Shown: piece by piece, positions 1 to 12,112 of the stretch
Position numbering within the stretch: position 1 is the first letter of the stretch
Layout: the number at the start of each line of letters is the position of its first letter
DNA from: Heterobasidion occidentale
Lineage: Eukaryota; Basidiomycota; Agaricomycetes; Russulales; Bondarzewiaceae
NCBI GenBank assembly: GCA_039111635.1
Contig: JBCAQO010000001.1
Location: 3,968,001-4,032,000 of the forward strand
DNA: 64,000 nt
Direction of reading: 5' to 3'
The notes under the pieces: generated by a model
What the model saw: only the letters and a program-made list of their open reading frames with translations
The model's database searches: none
What the model was told of the DNA's origin: nothing
Made by a program: the position numbers and the translations under genes

Positions 1-823
1 CAACACGCAATCAGTTCCCCTCGGTGCGTGCAGTCGGTGATGTTGCATGATAAGGTACTCACATATCAAACACTGTCTTACAGTGCAAGTACCGGATCCA
101 CTTACCTTGATGGATCCGTGGAGGGTCTCCAGCTCGGCTTCGTGGCGGCCTCGGCCACTCATGCATCACATGCCCGCTCCCGCCCGAGCAATTGTAGTGA
201 GTGTTGTTATTGGTTATGAGGACTATATGGTTTTTAACACTCTACCATAGCGCTCGGGTGAGAGATATGATACAATGTGTGCATATAGCGATTCGCGGAA
301 CGGTTGGCCATCTGAGATGCGCCACATAGACAGTATGGTTGGGACGAATGCGGCTCCCGGAGTGCAATTCGCACCCGGAAGGTTAGCAGAAGTCAGGACC
401 GTACAAAGGAACACACATATATACAACGACGAGCACAACGGGAATCATCTCCCGGTAGAGCGTACGTTCGCTGAAGCTATATCAGTGCCCATCGCCGGAC
501 CTGATGCTTCGCCGCCTTGTCCCGCTGCGATCATGGACAAACGCACGCTGAAGAAGATTATGGTAAGCTCGGCGAGGGCACGGACAAAGACTCGAGACCC
601 AACGAGAGAGCATGACGACGCCAGACCACATATCTGCGCGAAGCATCGCACGGCCTATCGTCATCATGGAGATCTGGTTCGACACAAGCGGACAACGCCC
701 GGTCACACGGCATACCAGGGCCCTGTCACCTGTGTCTGTCGACGGGAGTACTCTCGTCGAGATGGGATGTACAAGCACTTGAAGACCAAAAAGTGCACCG
801 GCCCTCCTCGTTCTTGGGTGTGA
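1..823 (+). CDS. Zinc-knuckle protein A, left copy (5' end outside window)
   Basis: The last exons of a gene that begins before the window: an exon at about 84-196, ending at a GTGAGT donor, and a final exon from about 283 to the TGA at 821-823. The C-terminus has a two-part Cys/His motif. The first part is C-x15-H-x6-H (starts HICAKHRTAYRHHGDLVRH). Eight residues later comes C-x-C-x12-H-x5-C (CVCRREYSRRDGMYKH then KTKKC). This resembles a degenerate C2H2 pair that lacks the second Cys of finger one. Upstream is a linker (..NGNHLPVERTFAEAI..) also seen in the other copies of this window. A nucleic-acid-binding role is inferred from the fingers only. The exact right copy is at 22030-23461. Confidence 0.6.
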
Positions 824-1696
824 AGACCCGTGGTGCCTCTCGGTCGATGCCAATCGCGAGTGTAGGGAGAAGATTAGCTGTCAACGTCGTAGAACACAGA
901 CGCACCCTACTGCATCATAGCCTCCTTCTTTTCTTTGCCCCTTCTTTTCTTTGCCCCTTCTCTCATCCATCCTAATCGATCAGGTTCCTTGTCATCTTCG
1001 TCTTTGTTAGAATAAAGCGTAGGGTCTGCCTGGTTAGTTTCCCAGTACAACTTGTATGTGCCGTTCAATCATAGATCTATTCTATCGTGATCACGTAGCA
1101 TCCTTGGACGAAGCAAACAGGCTTCAAGGCAGGCCTAGCAGGAGAACATGATGTCAAATCTGTAGACTGATATTGCATACTGGACTTACGATGTGAACTA
1201 GCCTTCTGAGATGATAGACCCATCGGTGTTGCCGCAGGAGGAAAAGATAGCAAACTAGAGCAAAACTAGAGCAAAGTGCATGGCCAGTGCATGGCCATCT
1301 GAGTTCTCACACTGTTCTCACGCTTCACGACGCTTCCCTCTCACAACATGCATGACTACTGCATGACTGCCTAGGCAAAGAATGCTATGATTGAGGAACA
1401 CGATCAAAGGCCCTCGTAGGTAGTGAGCATCATCGAAACCAAGAATGCAGATAGCTGACTTCCGAGAATAGAAGAGTAATCCAATTGCAAGCAATCGCGA
1501 GACGAAGACGGGATAGGAAAGTGTAGGCATATCAACTATCCAGAACGATCAGTGAAATCGACGGTGGGTGAGAAGAGAGGGAGAGGCAGGAAAGAAAAGC
1601 ATGAAAATAGTGCATCCCCGACGCCCTCAGCACCTGCCATCTCTTCACTATCTCTTCACCTCGACTTCACACGCGATGCGATACTGACCTCGTAAA
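824..1696. other. Spacer between convergent zinc-knuckle genes
   Basis: No gene is seen here. The stretch is the 3'-to-3' spacer of the duplicated unit and can be aligned with 21208-22029 in reverse complement, including a pyrimidine-rich run near 905-960 and scattered short indels. Conservation of a non-coding spacer shows that the unit was copied as DNA, not through mRNA. Confidence 0.6.
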
Positions 1697-2950
1697 CTAC
1701 CTTGGACGGAGGGGACACCACTTCCTGAAGTGCACTATCGCACCATCCTCTCGGCGGGAATTCGCTCCACACACGCAGACGGCGGGCCTGCATACTCGTC
1801 ATGGCCCTGGATCGTCGTCTTGTGTCGTGCGAGGTGACGACGACTGGCAAACTCCACCCTTCTCACAGATCTATGGTCCATTCACAGGCTGAGCACTCGG
1901 CGTCGAAGTTGGCTTTGGCAGCATCCGTGCTGGGTTCGACAGTCGACGCTAGAACAACTTCAGCAGATGCCTGCTCCACGGGGGAACGATCCTTGTTGTG
2001 CCCGTTGTTGAATGTATTGGTTATGGATTGTATGGCCTCGGCTTCAGTTCGCTGCCATGATGGGAGCTCTATCCTCGGCGTAGCGTGCACCTCAGCCATA
2101 CTTCCCCGGGTGCACAGTGTCACAGTTTCCTCTGAAAGTTGGATAACCTGTGGATGGGCCGTCGCGAACAATGTCTGCTTCTGCTCGTCGCGTCGCGATT
2201 TGTTGCAGAGTATCAGACCATAGTCCCGAATAAAAACACTCAACTGACCTCGGAACTCGGGATGGACATCTGATACGCCGCTCCTTCGATGGAATGCGCA
2301 GTGGTGGCAAATTTTGGCGTATCTGTCCTGGGATATTGCGGTAAGGTTGGCTCTTGATATCCTGAAGCGAGGATTTGTATGATCACGGTAAGTAGATTCG
2401 ACATTATAGTCCTGTAACCTCACGCACCATAGAGTGCCACTGGTTGGTGCCACATAGGGAGCTTAGTGCCGTCGATGGTGTCGGCGGTACTTGAACCCTC
2501 TTGAGGTCCATGAGCGGCCTCATAATCTGCTACGGATCGTTGATCCGCGTCGTACGCTTCAGCGTACTGCGCCTGGAGCGGGGAGGCATCATAACGGGAA
2601 TGCCTATTGTGAGTGACATAGGACAGTTTACGGTCAACGGGGCAGTGTTCACCATGACGCCAGTCGAATACTGCATACTCTGCACCGGCGTGGCGTATGC
2701 GAAAGCACATGGATTTCATTTGGTTGTATCCTGTTCGGCCTTGGAGAGGATAAGAATAGTAGGACAAGACGTGTGCAAACTGAAGATGATGTCCCGTCGT
2801 ACTGAAACATGCGCGCATATCTGATCCACGTGCCTGGCGCGGCCAGTCTTAGCCAGTCTTCCGCTTGAAGAGCTTTTGTAGATGGATTTGGTTCCGGGCA
2901 TGGTATGATGTACGTCTCCTTCCTTGGAAGAGGGTCGCGGCGTGGCAAGG
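1697..2950 (-). pseudogene. Zinc-knuckle protein B, left copy, probably decayed
   Basis: Read on the minus strand. A plausible upstream exon (about 2818-2425) ends at a GTGCGT donor near 2424. A main exon runs from the CCCAG acceptor near 2338 through residues such as SGVSDVHPEFRGQLSVFIRD and the linker SPVEQASAEVV. The zinc-knuckle region follows: HLARHKTTIQGH, then C-x-C-x12-H-x4-C, ending ..RKWCPLRPR at the TAG 1697-1699. The frame that gives the fingers (ICEK..) is not the frame of the linker, and a TAG sits just upstream in the finger frame. Part of the first finger is also out of frame. Either a small unrecognised intron repairs this or the copy is broken. The 5' end is uncertain. Confidence 0.45.
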
Positions 2951-3098
2951 AACGTGGACATGCTAAGTATAGTCCTGTTCAATGTGCTCAAACACAAACT
3001 GACACCTACTAGTCCTTAGGAAACCTTGCCGAGGCTCTCTTTCAAAATACGAAATGTTTCAATTGCGTGTCGCGCCATTTGGCGCCATATATACATTC

Positions 3099-6000
3099 CT
3101 ACATGTCCAAGTCTTCCACATTCAATTCAGGCCTCTTCGGTCGTATGCGTTGAGTCTTCGCTGGAGATAGCCCCTTCATAACTAGTTCTATGTCCTCCTT
3201 TGGCACGCGCTTTGATCCCGACAAGTCGTTCATCAACCCCTTGACTTCTTCAGCGAAGTGACGGAACTGATCCAGATCGCGCTCGTCATGGAAGGAGGAT
3301 TTCGGTTCCAACATCTCGAGAAGTCTCTCTACACGGTCCAGAATATTTCTGCCAAAGTCAGACAATTGAGTTCAGATGTTTTGAAAAATTCGTAGGAGAC
3401 AACGCACTTTGCCATAATCATATCTTCCAAACTTTTCTCTAACTCGTCCATAGACAATTCCAGGGTCCGTTTCTTCTTGATTCCTTCCCGTAGTTCCGTC
3501 GCCGAATTCTTGAGCCATTCCAGACAGAGTAGGATATGAGGGAGCAAACCCAGATATACGATGCGATAGGGTAATCTAGGTGCCCAGTTCACAGCACGGA
3601 CTTGATCGAGACAAGCATCGAAAGAGCGCGCTTGTGACGCTGCAAAGCCTCCCTTTGCGGCTGCATTCCTACGCTTGAGTGTTCGTCGAAAAATCTGCTG
3701 AACCCGCTTGACCGCCTCCAATTGTTCTTCGGATGTGCCTGTATCGACATGGTCCATAATATCTGATTCCTCTGATGCACTCGTCGCAACTTCGTCAGCT
3801 TCGTCAGCATCGGCGCTATTTTCTGCGTCCTCGTCTGTCTGCGCTACTGTCTGCGCTACTAAAGGCGTGACCGTTTCTGATGACGTTGAAACAGTAGCTT
3901 CAAGGTCACTATCATTGTTTGAAGAAGACGATGCTTGTGTCCTTTTGCTTGAAAAAGACGATGCTTGCGTCCTGACCTTCATGAAGGTTGGCAGTCGAGT
4001 ATACGGTAGGGGGTCAAGGAGTAGAGGAATATCATCGTGCTTTTCGAAAACAACGCGTCTTATACCACGCAGGGCGTTGGTAGGCTGGATGGACCGTGCA
4101 GAGATTAATTGTACCATTTCGTCGAAGGGCGAGTTCATCATGGAGACTCGAATGATTCTTGCCAAGTCATCCCAGTTTTTTGCCATCACGTATCTATTCG
4201 GGGATATCAGAAGAAGAAGATTCGAATCAAGATGGAGACGAACGGCGCATATACTGCATCAAAGACATCTGTGGGATATTTAGCTCTCAATGAACTGAGA
4301 GCCCGAACGATATCCTGTCGTAGGACGAGGTCGTTGATATTATACCCACTGTTTATTATTACAGTCAGCAGACAAATCAATTTAGCCATACATTTGCGTC
4401 TGCTCACGTAGGCAAACGGCTTTGCAGCTGCGTGAAAGTTTTGAGTACAGAATGACTTGATAGTGTTCACGTGCGGTTTAAGTCGCTTACATTCTCGAGA
4501 GACAAATGCTCTTAGCGACATGCCTGGGGATATCAAAAGGCTTCCGATATAAATCTTGTAGGGCATTTGGTGTATCAGATACATTCAATAAGGGTATTGC
4601 GATCAGCCAATGCTCACCAGGATCACTGTAGTCCCACAGGTATATGTCCTCTATCAATTGCGCGATAGGGCTCACGACTGATCGATAAGCCCGGCTCGCT
4701 TTATCTCCATATTTACCACCAAAGTCTTCCCAGTGTTCCAACAGCCATGTACGAGGAAGTGTTATGCCGTGTAGTGTTTTCTTGTATTGATAATTATATC
4801 TAAGAGAAAACAGTCCACAAGTGCGATCGAGAAGGTGGCACATAGCCCCAATATGCACAGGAACCCGATGCTCGATGACATAGCTGTTTTTAGGAACATC
4901 AGCATTAAAAGCCTCAGACGAATCTTGAGCACCTACCTGAAGAACAAGGCACCTTTATAGAGACCGTCGCCATGACCCTTCATAAACGCTCTGAGCTTGA
5001 AGAGAATGTAAGATGAACCCCCATTTGTTAGTAATAGTGGGTGTCTTTCAAGCGGGGAGTGAATGCAAGGGATGCGGTCAAGACAATCATCAATGGTTTT
5101 CCCGTTCACGATGTACCCAACAGCAGAGGCGTTGAGAAAATTTGTCAAAAATGGCCTCTGGAGTGTCTCAAGGTTGGGTTCTAAGGTAAAAAGAATACCT
5201 GTCACCCATTGATTGATGCAATGGAATGCAAGTCGTGCTTCTTGGATGTCATCAATGCAAATAGTAGATGCAGAACCACAATTGTAGGACAAAGGGTGAA
5301 ACATATCTTGAAGACGGTTGATCCAGAATCTGACAACTGGAAGATCAACAACTGTTCGCAGTCCGATCATTCGTACTTAATACGCACCTTTGCAGCCGGA
5401 TCCGATGGGGGAAGCTGTCAGTATAGAGGGATTGGAAGATATGCAGGATGCAAATCTGTTGTAGATGAAATCGCACTCTGCGAGTATACCATGCTTCATC
5501 TAGCTCGTGGGCATAGGAACAATCTGTCCTGAAACATCGGCCCCCAACGATGATCTTTGAGCATGGGTTGAATACCGTGGACCTGAAGCAGCTGTCATTC
5601 TCGGATTCTACTAGAATTCGGAGCCTTTCAATGAGACCCTGGCGAAACTCCTGCATAAAGAGACCTGGCGGAATGTGCATATCTTGGGTCTGCGATACGT
5701 GAGGAGTGGTCTCGTCGAAGTGTTTCCATATAAAAGTACCCATCGGTATAACAACCTGGCCTTGTACGGAGCCTGGTTGAATAGCAAAAAGCTTTTGTAC
5801 GACTTCCGAGTCTACGGGGTTTGGCAGCATGATGATCTCCCGCATGAGTCGAACATAGTTCTGAAACATTTGCAAAGTGACGATGGTTTCTTCTTGAGTA
5901 CCCATTGCTAATGAGGACTGCTGGCTAAAAAAATGATGAAGGCAGAGCACTGCAGCAGGTTCAACGACGTCACTTTGACACAACACTCCTGCCAGACGCT

Positions 6001-9000
6001 CCAGTGTTTGCATATCGGAATCACGAATCGCTTTGAACATGTTGACCTTATACAGCGGGTTAGTATCAGTCAAACCTAGCAGTAGTTTTCAGTGGGGAAG
6101 AGTACCTCTGCTATCTCTTGAGTGCTCATCTCATCCTGGGGTAGTCGATCTAAAAACGAAAAAAGTTCGCGAAGCTCGAGGCTTGACGGGGTTTGATCCT
6201 GTGTAGGAACATAGCGCACTCCGAAGGATAGATGTTTCCATAGCGCCCTAAGCAGGTATTCAAGTGTTTGCTTCACATGATTGCCGTCCTTGAGGAGTAG
6301 CTCGATCGCATGGAGAGTATCACCTTCCTTACGATAGAGCTCGGCAGAAGCTTTGATGTCACCTTTCCGCTCCAAAAACACGGCATGAGCATGGTCAAAA
6401 CCAAGGTCCTCCATAAACTGAGCCATTTCATCTTCGTTCTGAAAAAATTCCATTGCCTGTCTGTACGAAGGAGGGTATCAGAGAAGGAAAAAGCCGTACA
6501 GATCATCGAAACCATACTTGTGCTTCTGCGCATTGAGATATGCACAGCGGGCAATGTTCCTCACGCGTTCCGCTACTCCGGATTCGATCGTTTCTTCATG
6601 AATTTTAAGGATGGAAACAGCTTCATCCAGTAAACGTGCGGCCAGGTAGCAGGATATAGCCTGAGTAAAAAGACGTGCATTCTCGTATGCCTTTGCCGCT
6701 TGAGGATACTTTTTGCTCTCCAGATAGCAGTCCCCAGCGATCTCGAAAAAGCTCTTAATCTCCTTTTCGTTGCTCGAGTCTGATGCACATTCGTTAAAGG
6801 CATCAGCAGCTCGACAGAATGACTGGACACTAGTTTTTGTGTCTCGTTGTGCGAGAACCCGGAGTTGATAGGCATTCGCGATTGTGGCCTCGCGAGGCAG
6901 GTTTGCACGGCGGAAGGCCTTGGTTGCCTGGTCATACTGATGACGTGCAAATAGCGTTCTCGCACGCTCAACCCACTCCTCTGGTTTTGAGGCGGAGGCA
7001 AAATCTGAAAGGGTATCCTCGGGTGATTGAACGTCAATGAGACCCTTGTTGACCCAGTATTGCTAAAAGCTGATGTAGGCGTGTATCGACGAGAATAATA
7101 TGTGCTCGAAGAGCATACCTTAATGGGTCCTGCGATGCTGGACTGGTCAACAAACAGCAGCTTCTTCCGGGTCCTGGTGACAGCAACATAGAGGAATTTC
7201 AACTATAGTAGATGATGAGCACAGCTCTACCGCAGATGGAACGTGGCTCAACACAAACCTCGATTCCGACACTTGGAGCACTAGTCCCAACTGCAGAGCG
7301 ATACGACCAGGCATGGGGGCCTTCTTGAGCTGCTTTGATGACCCGACGCCATTGATTTTCATCGACGGCAGAGTCTTCAAAAAAGTTGTAAAGTAGAACC
7401 TAGGTCGAACAAAGCATTATTCTGCAAGGCTCTGACGGAACCTTTGAGATGCCACAGCTTACATCGTCAAACTCTAATCCTTTGCTCTCATATAATGTCC
7501 TGTGTAATCAGGAGAAGCGATCAACAATCCGCGCAGATTCTGACAACTTAGGCCTTTCAGTCACTCACAGAATTATTCCTACATCACCGATCAATTCCTC
7601 AAGTTTTTCCCGCGCAGTATCGTCTCTGACTAGGATACCTAAAGGACAAAATCAATTAAGAATGCGAAATCAACAGATAATTATCATTGCATCGTCGCTC
7701 ACATTGATGCTCCCCTAGTTCTCGCACTGATCGATCTCTGTTTAAGCTTTAAGCAGTTGAATGGATTGGTGGGTAAGGTAGACATACTTATTCTCGGCAA
7801 AGAAGAGCTTGAATTGGGTCTCATCCCATCCGTCAACGAAGATAGGTCTCATACCGTCGACAATACCTCTTTCCCTGCCAAGAATATCGATCGAATCATA
7901 CCAAAATTCCTTGATCAAGTCAATGATAGAGTGTGCGCAGTTCACAATTCCAGCGTGGGACCGATAATTAGTTAGAAGCTGGAAAAACTCTGGTTTTCGT
8001 GTGGTGGAACGTCCTTGGACTATATTACTCTCGCTCTGCTTCTATAATGCTCGTTTGAATATGAATATGATCTCTCATAGGACCAACTCACTTCGACATC
8101 ATGCAAAAATGACGTCAAATCATCGAAACGGAAGGCACTTCCGAACGATATTGTCTGCGCAGTGTCACCGGCCCAGAAGAGACCGTTAGGGTTCTTGCAG
8201 ATCCACCTCAAGACTAAAATACAAGGTCAGCCTTTTTACCGACTGACATTTCCATAAAAACGACCACTTGCACAATGTATCAATGAGCAGAAGGTCTTGG
8301 ACTTCGTCCACGTAGCTATAGTGGACGGGTCAGTCACATTCACTGTAATGAATCCTTATCGATGCGCTTACATGAAGTCGACTTTCTCTCCCGGGAATTC
8401 ATGGTCGCGAATGGCATCCAGAAGAGTGTGAGTCCTGGTCCACAGTGAGTGAAGATGCCTTATCCAAAATGACAAGATGACCTTACCTATCGGCCGCATC
8501 CCGATAGCGATTCTTGACCTTGCGCTTCATGTACAACTCATCTCGACGTCTGTTCTCGACCTTGTACAACTCGAAAAGGTCATACAGCACGTTGCGTTTA
8601 TCTGCAAACATTGGCTGTGTACGAGGGCTCAGATTATTATAAGCGTTGCGATCAAGTACGCGGTTCTTATGCCCCAGCGTCATTTGCGACCCCTTTATAA
8701 CCCCTATAAAAACGAGTTTATAATCCTTTATACTCACTGAGTAAGTTTTCTCACCTATGAACTCCCCGAAGACCAAGGACGGTGCTGATAGTAACATGAG
8801 AATAAAATTTCACTCAAAGGGCGATTGGACCCCGACTCACCGAATCCGTTCTGAACGTGGTAAGGGAAACGAGGCCAATACTCATCTCTAAAAATCTCAT
8901 ATGACATCAACAATGGATTGTCAGAATCAGCAGATACACTATTTTTCTTTCGACCATGAGACGGCGAGCTAGCAGTGTTCTGCATGTCTGCCTCGACCAT

Positions 9001-11990
9001 CGTAGCGAGCTGTAAAGCGTGTTCCAGATACAGTCAGGATAAACCCGAAGTGACTCACATTGTCGAATGTGATGAATAACGGAAAGTGCGAGTTCACGAG
9101 CTCGCTGTATTTTTCAGGCAGATCGTCACGCCACGCAATGTCCTCCTCAACATTGACCATCCCGCGTTCGCCACGCAGCGTTGACCGCCGCAGAATATCG
9201 TTGACGTGAGGAGCTTCGGATTCCTGTGCAAGCGACCTGACAAATCTCTGGAAATACTCTTCAACCTTCTCTGCCAGTACTCGCGATTTGGTTACAAAGA
9301 TCTGCCGAGGACGAGGGTCGGTACAGCCCGACTGTATCCATGCGCGCTCAATTCCGAAAATCTTGAACAACATGGTGGTAGTCTTGCTACTCGCACGCAT
9401 CAGAATTTGTGGACAAATGGAACTGAACACAATACCCGGTGCCACTTCGTCCAAGCACGTAGCAAGAGCCCGTGTGTTCTATAATTTCCTGCTCACGAGG
9501 CCTATATGAGATATTGTTAACAAAAAAGGAAAAAGACAATCAGTGATACTCACGACACGCGAAAGATGTGAGCAATCTCTTCGTCATGTTCTTGATCGAG
9601 GAGCAAGCCTGTTTGAAGCCGTGAAGATGATTAGATTACTCAATTACATCGACTCACCAGTCAGCACATTCTATGATAGTGTTAGCCATGAATGTTCTGT
9701 GATATGAAGAGCAGGTCAGGCTGACCTGAGACACTGCAACGTATTTGTCGAGACTAGACATGTCCGTGAGTTATCGGCACGTCCAATTGAAGGCTTCTCA
9801 TTCACTTACACTAATAACGAGTGAAACTAAGGTTACAAAAGCGTCATATTAGCGTCGACTGGTTATCAAACTGAGGCAGCGTACGTCAGCAAGGTCTTTT
9901 GTGCTGATATTCGCAATCTCCAAAGGCACCTCGCCGCCTAATTCCTCTTTCAATGGGGCGGGTATGGTCATGGGAGAGAAAACGTCATCGCCCGTATGGC
10001 GAGGATGATCTCGAAGCTTGCATCTAGGAGCTCTTTTGTATACATATTGTGAGAGGAGATAGGATATAGGGCATACAAGTCAGAGTAATCAGAACCTTTG
10101 ATGTGCGCCTTAGTTCTGGCGAATTTATCCCAAAATTGACGAGAGATATATGCGTGATTTTCGATCCCGTATATGTTGAGTACTGTGATATAGCGATGTT
10201 ATCGACTGTCGCAGACCGCTTCCGATGATGTGCAAGCACCTTGGTGACCAAACTAATTATGTTTTAATAGCATGCTTTGAACAATGTCTCAGATCGCTCA
10301 CCTGCGCTTCATATTCCTGTACGAAATCGATCTGATACTGGAGGACGGTGTTCTGAGTAGCCCATGCAAAGGATATAATCGCAGACGCACCACTATGCGA
10401 TTGTCGCCCGGAAGCTTAGCCTCAAATATCGGGAGAGGAACTTGCGAGCCTGTAATCTTTTTTTGATTCGTCTCAGAAAACCGACCATTCGATAATTCCC
10501 TAATTCTCTAGGGTTATCTTCACATCCACGAGTATCATGACGATACATACCTAAGCTTGTTCACCACAATCTTCAACATGTTCGCATCTCCTTTGCGAAG
10601 CTGACGAAGGTCCTTCGCTGCCTTGTCACCCAGAAAGATCCTCCACTCTCCAAAACCGTCTGCGCTCTGATGGTATAGTGTCGCTTTGAGGATTTGACCA
10701 GCGGATTTGTGAGGCACATCGATAGGTGTCTCGACCAGTGGACTATTCAGAACAACTGGTATATCTGTTTGTCGACTCGGAACACTCGGTACGTTGATTG
10801 GAGGGTTCATGTACATGTCCTTCAAGGTATCGAAAAGGCTGGGACGGCGAAATACGTCTAGAAAATACTATGACATATCAGCCACGCGGCATCGATGAAC
10901 AGATCAGGATTTTGATACCTCCAATATCTTCTTCTGATTAGACAGAATGTTGACAGCCAATTCCAGTGCAGCGGCTGCGTTTGAAGGCACTTGTATATCT
11001 AGATCACGGAAGGGCTTTATATCCACCATGACCTTCGACTGGGAAGCTGCCTTAGACATCGTGCGCCGTGCGGACTTTCTGTTCGACGTGGTAGTATCAG
11101 AGAGGAAGTCGGTTCCCTTGACGATATCTGAGAGTGCGCAAAGAACTGGCTGAGCCAGCTCAACTGCTCGCATGTATTCCCACAAGCTATCAGATTCGTG
11201 AGCGTCTGAGAGTTGTAAAGAAAACAAAGAAAGATGAAGACGGATCAAGGCTTTGACAGAAACGGGTTTTGCAGTATAGTCATCCAAGGTTGTGGGGAAG
11301 TGTGCGACTATCCACTGAGACAAAAACGCGAATGTATCTTGTGAGATGACTGTTGAAAAGTGAGTAGAGCGAGTTTGCACAGCCACCAAATACTCTCACC
11401 TGAAACGATAAACTCTAGGGCGAACGGTCGCTCCATTGCATGTGCCACGATGACGGCAATGTTGGAGGGGTCGATGGTTCCCTCCAAGACTTCGATCGCG
11501 GCGTTGATATCCTCATTGCTTTCAAGGTGTTCGGGATTGAAGATGTGCAATGCATTCAGCCGTATCTGCGCTAGAAGCGAGACCAGACTTTGGAGGCATG
11601 GTTGCTGGACGGGCGCGAGGGAGAAAGATGACTTGCAGGCTGTCAGCCTTGATGGAGACTTATAGATCGGTTAGAAGGAGAAGGTGCTGCGGAGAACAAC
11701 GAGGCCAACTAGCATACCATTACCCTTTCCTAGCTTCCATGTTAGCTAGGACGCAACGGCATTACCAGATTGAGATGTAACATGCGGTCCATAACCCTCC
11801 CGAATTGAATTGATGGTCCATAGCTGTTTGTGGACTAGAGCTTTCTAGAACCTACAAAGGGCCTGAAAACATTCTGGAATCAAACTCTCACGCAGGCGCT
11901 TACCTGGAACAGAAGCAGATCAGTATTCACGAAGCACTCAGGATGACATCCGCAAAAAGCCAACAGGATCAAGTGAAGAGCGCACACTCG
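3099..11990 (-). CDS. Large UvrD/SF1-helicase-like protein (TRANK1-like) with TPR-like and CCCH regions
   Basis: A minus-strand gene with some 20 or more exons. In order: N-terminal helical region; RIVNTVLQYQIDFVQEYEAQ; Walker A GRSGTGKTTTML, split by a 49-nt intron at 9387-9435; the Walker B-like box DEVQD near 8310; motif III FWAGDTAQTIS (about 8150); NYRSHAGIV (about 7950); motif V ESKGLEFDDV (about 7465); motif VI YVAVTRTRKKL (about 7180). TPR-like helices follow (about 7060-6100), then a C-x8-C-x4-C-x3-H finger (CSKIIVGGRCFRTDCSYAH, about 5530), acidic serine-rich and helical segments, and the TAG-type end at 3099. This matches the TPR/ankyrin UvrD-like proteins expanded in Agaricomycetes. 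RNA or DNA unwinding is inferred from motifs only. I could not find a start codon: exons can be read back to about 12060, very near the DBP3 stop, so the first exon is unresolved. Confidence 0.8.
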
Positions 11991-12112
11991 CTGAACAGCA
12001 GCCTTGCTATGATTCAACTTTACTAGCTGTGTGCGGAAACCCAGCACATATGATTCGCAACCCCCAGGTTCCGCACAATCTAAGGTAAAGGCTCCAAGGC
12101 ACCGACGTCTAC

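Larger units (their letters stand above)
1..2338. repeat. Left arm of a diverged inverted duplication
   Basis: This arm carries a convergent gene pair: zinc-knuckle gene A on the plus strand and gene B on the minus strand. Its reverse complement matches 20567-22880 over its whole length, including introns, the A-B spacer (about 823-1655 against 21270-22030) and exon-intron boundaries. For example, the donor region near position 26 matches the one near 22870. By eye the divergence is roughly 10-15 percent, with many small indels. Homology stops near 2338, exactly at the intron acceptor in front of the shared exon of gene B. The left limit is not visible because the similarity still runs at position 1. 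Confidence 0.8.

Noticed and set aside
1656..1850. 64-codon minus-strand frame as a separate small gene
   Set aside because: It overlaps the finger region of zinc-knuckle gene B in another frame and is a shadow of that decayed exon.
9361..9440. Degenerate Walker A (continuous reading gives MRASSKTTTM)
   Set aside because: A GT-AG intron at 9387-9435 lies inside the motif. After splicing the P-loop is a normal GRSGTGKTTT, so the helicase-like gene is not inactivated here.
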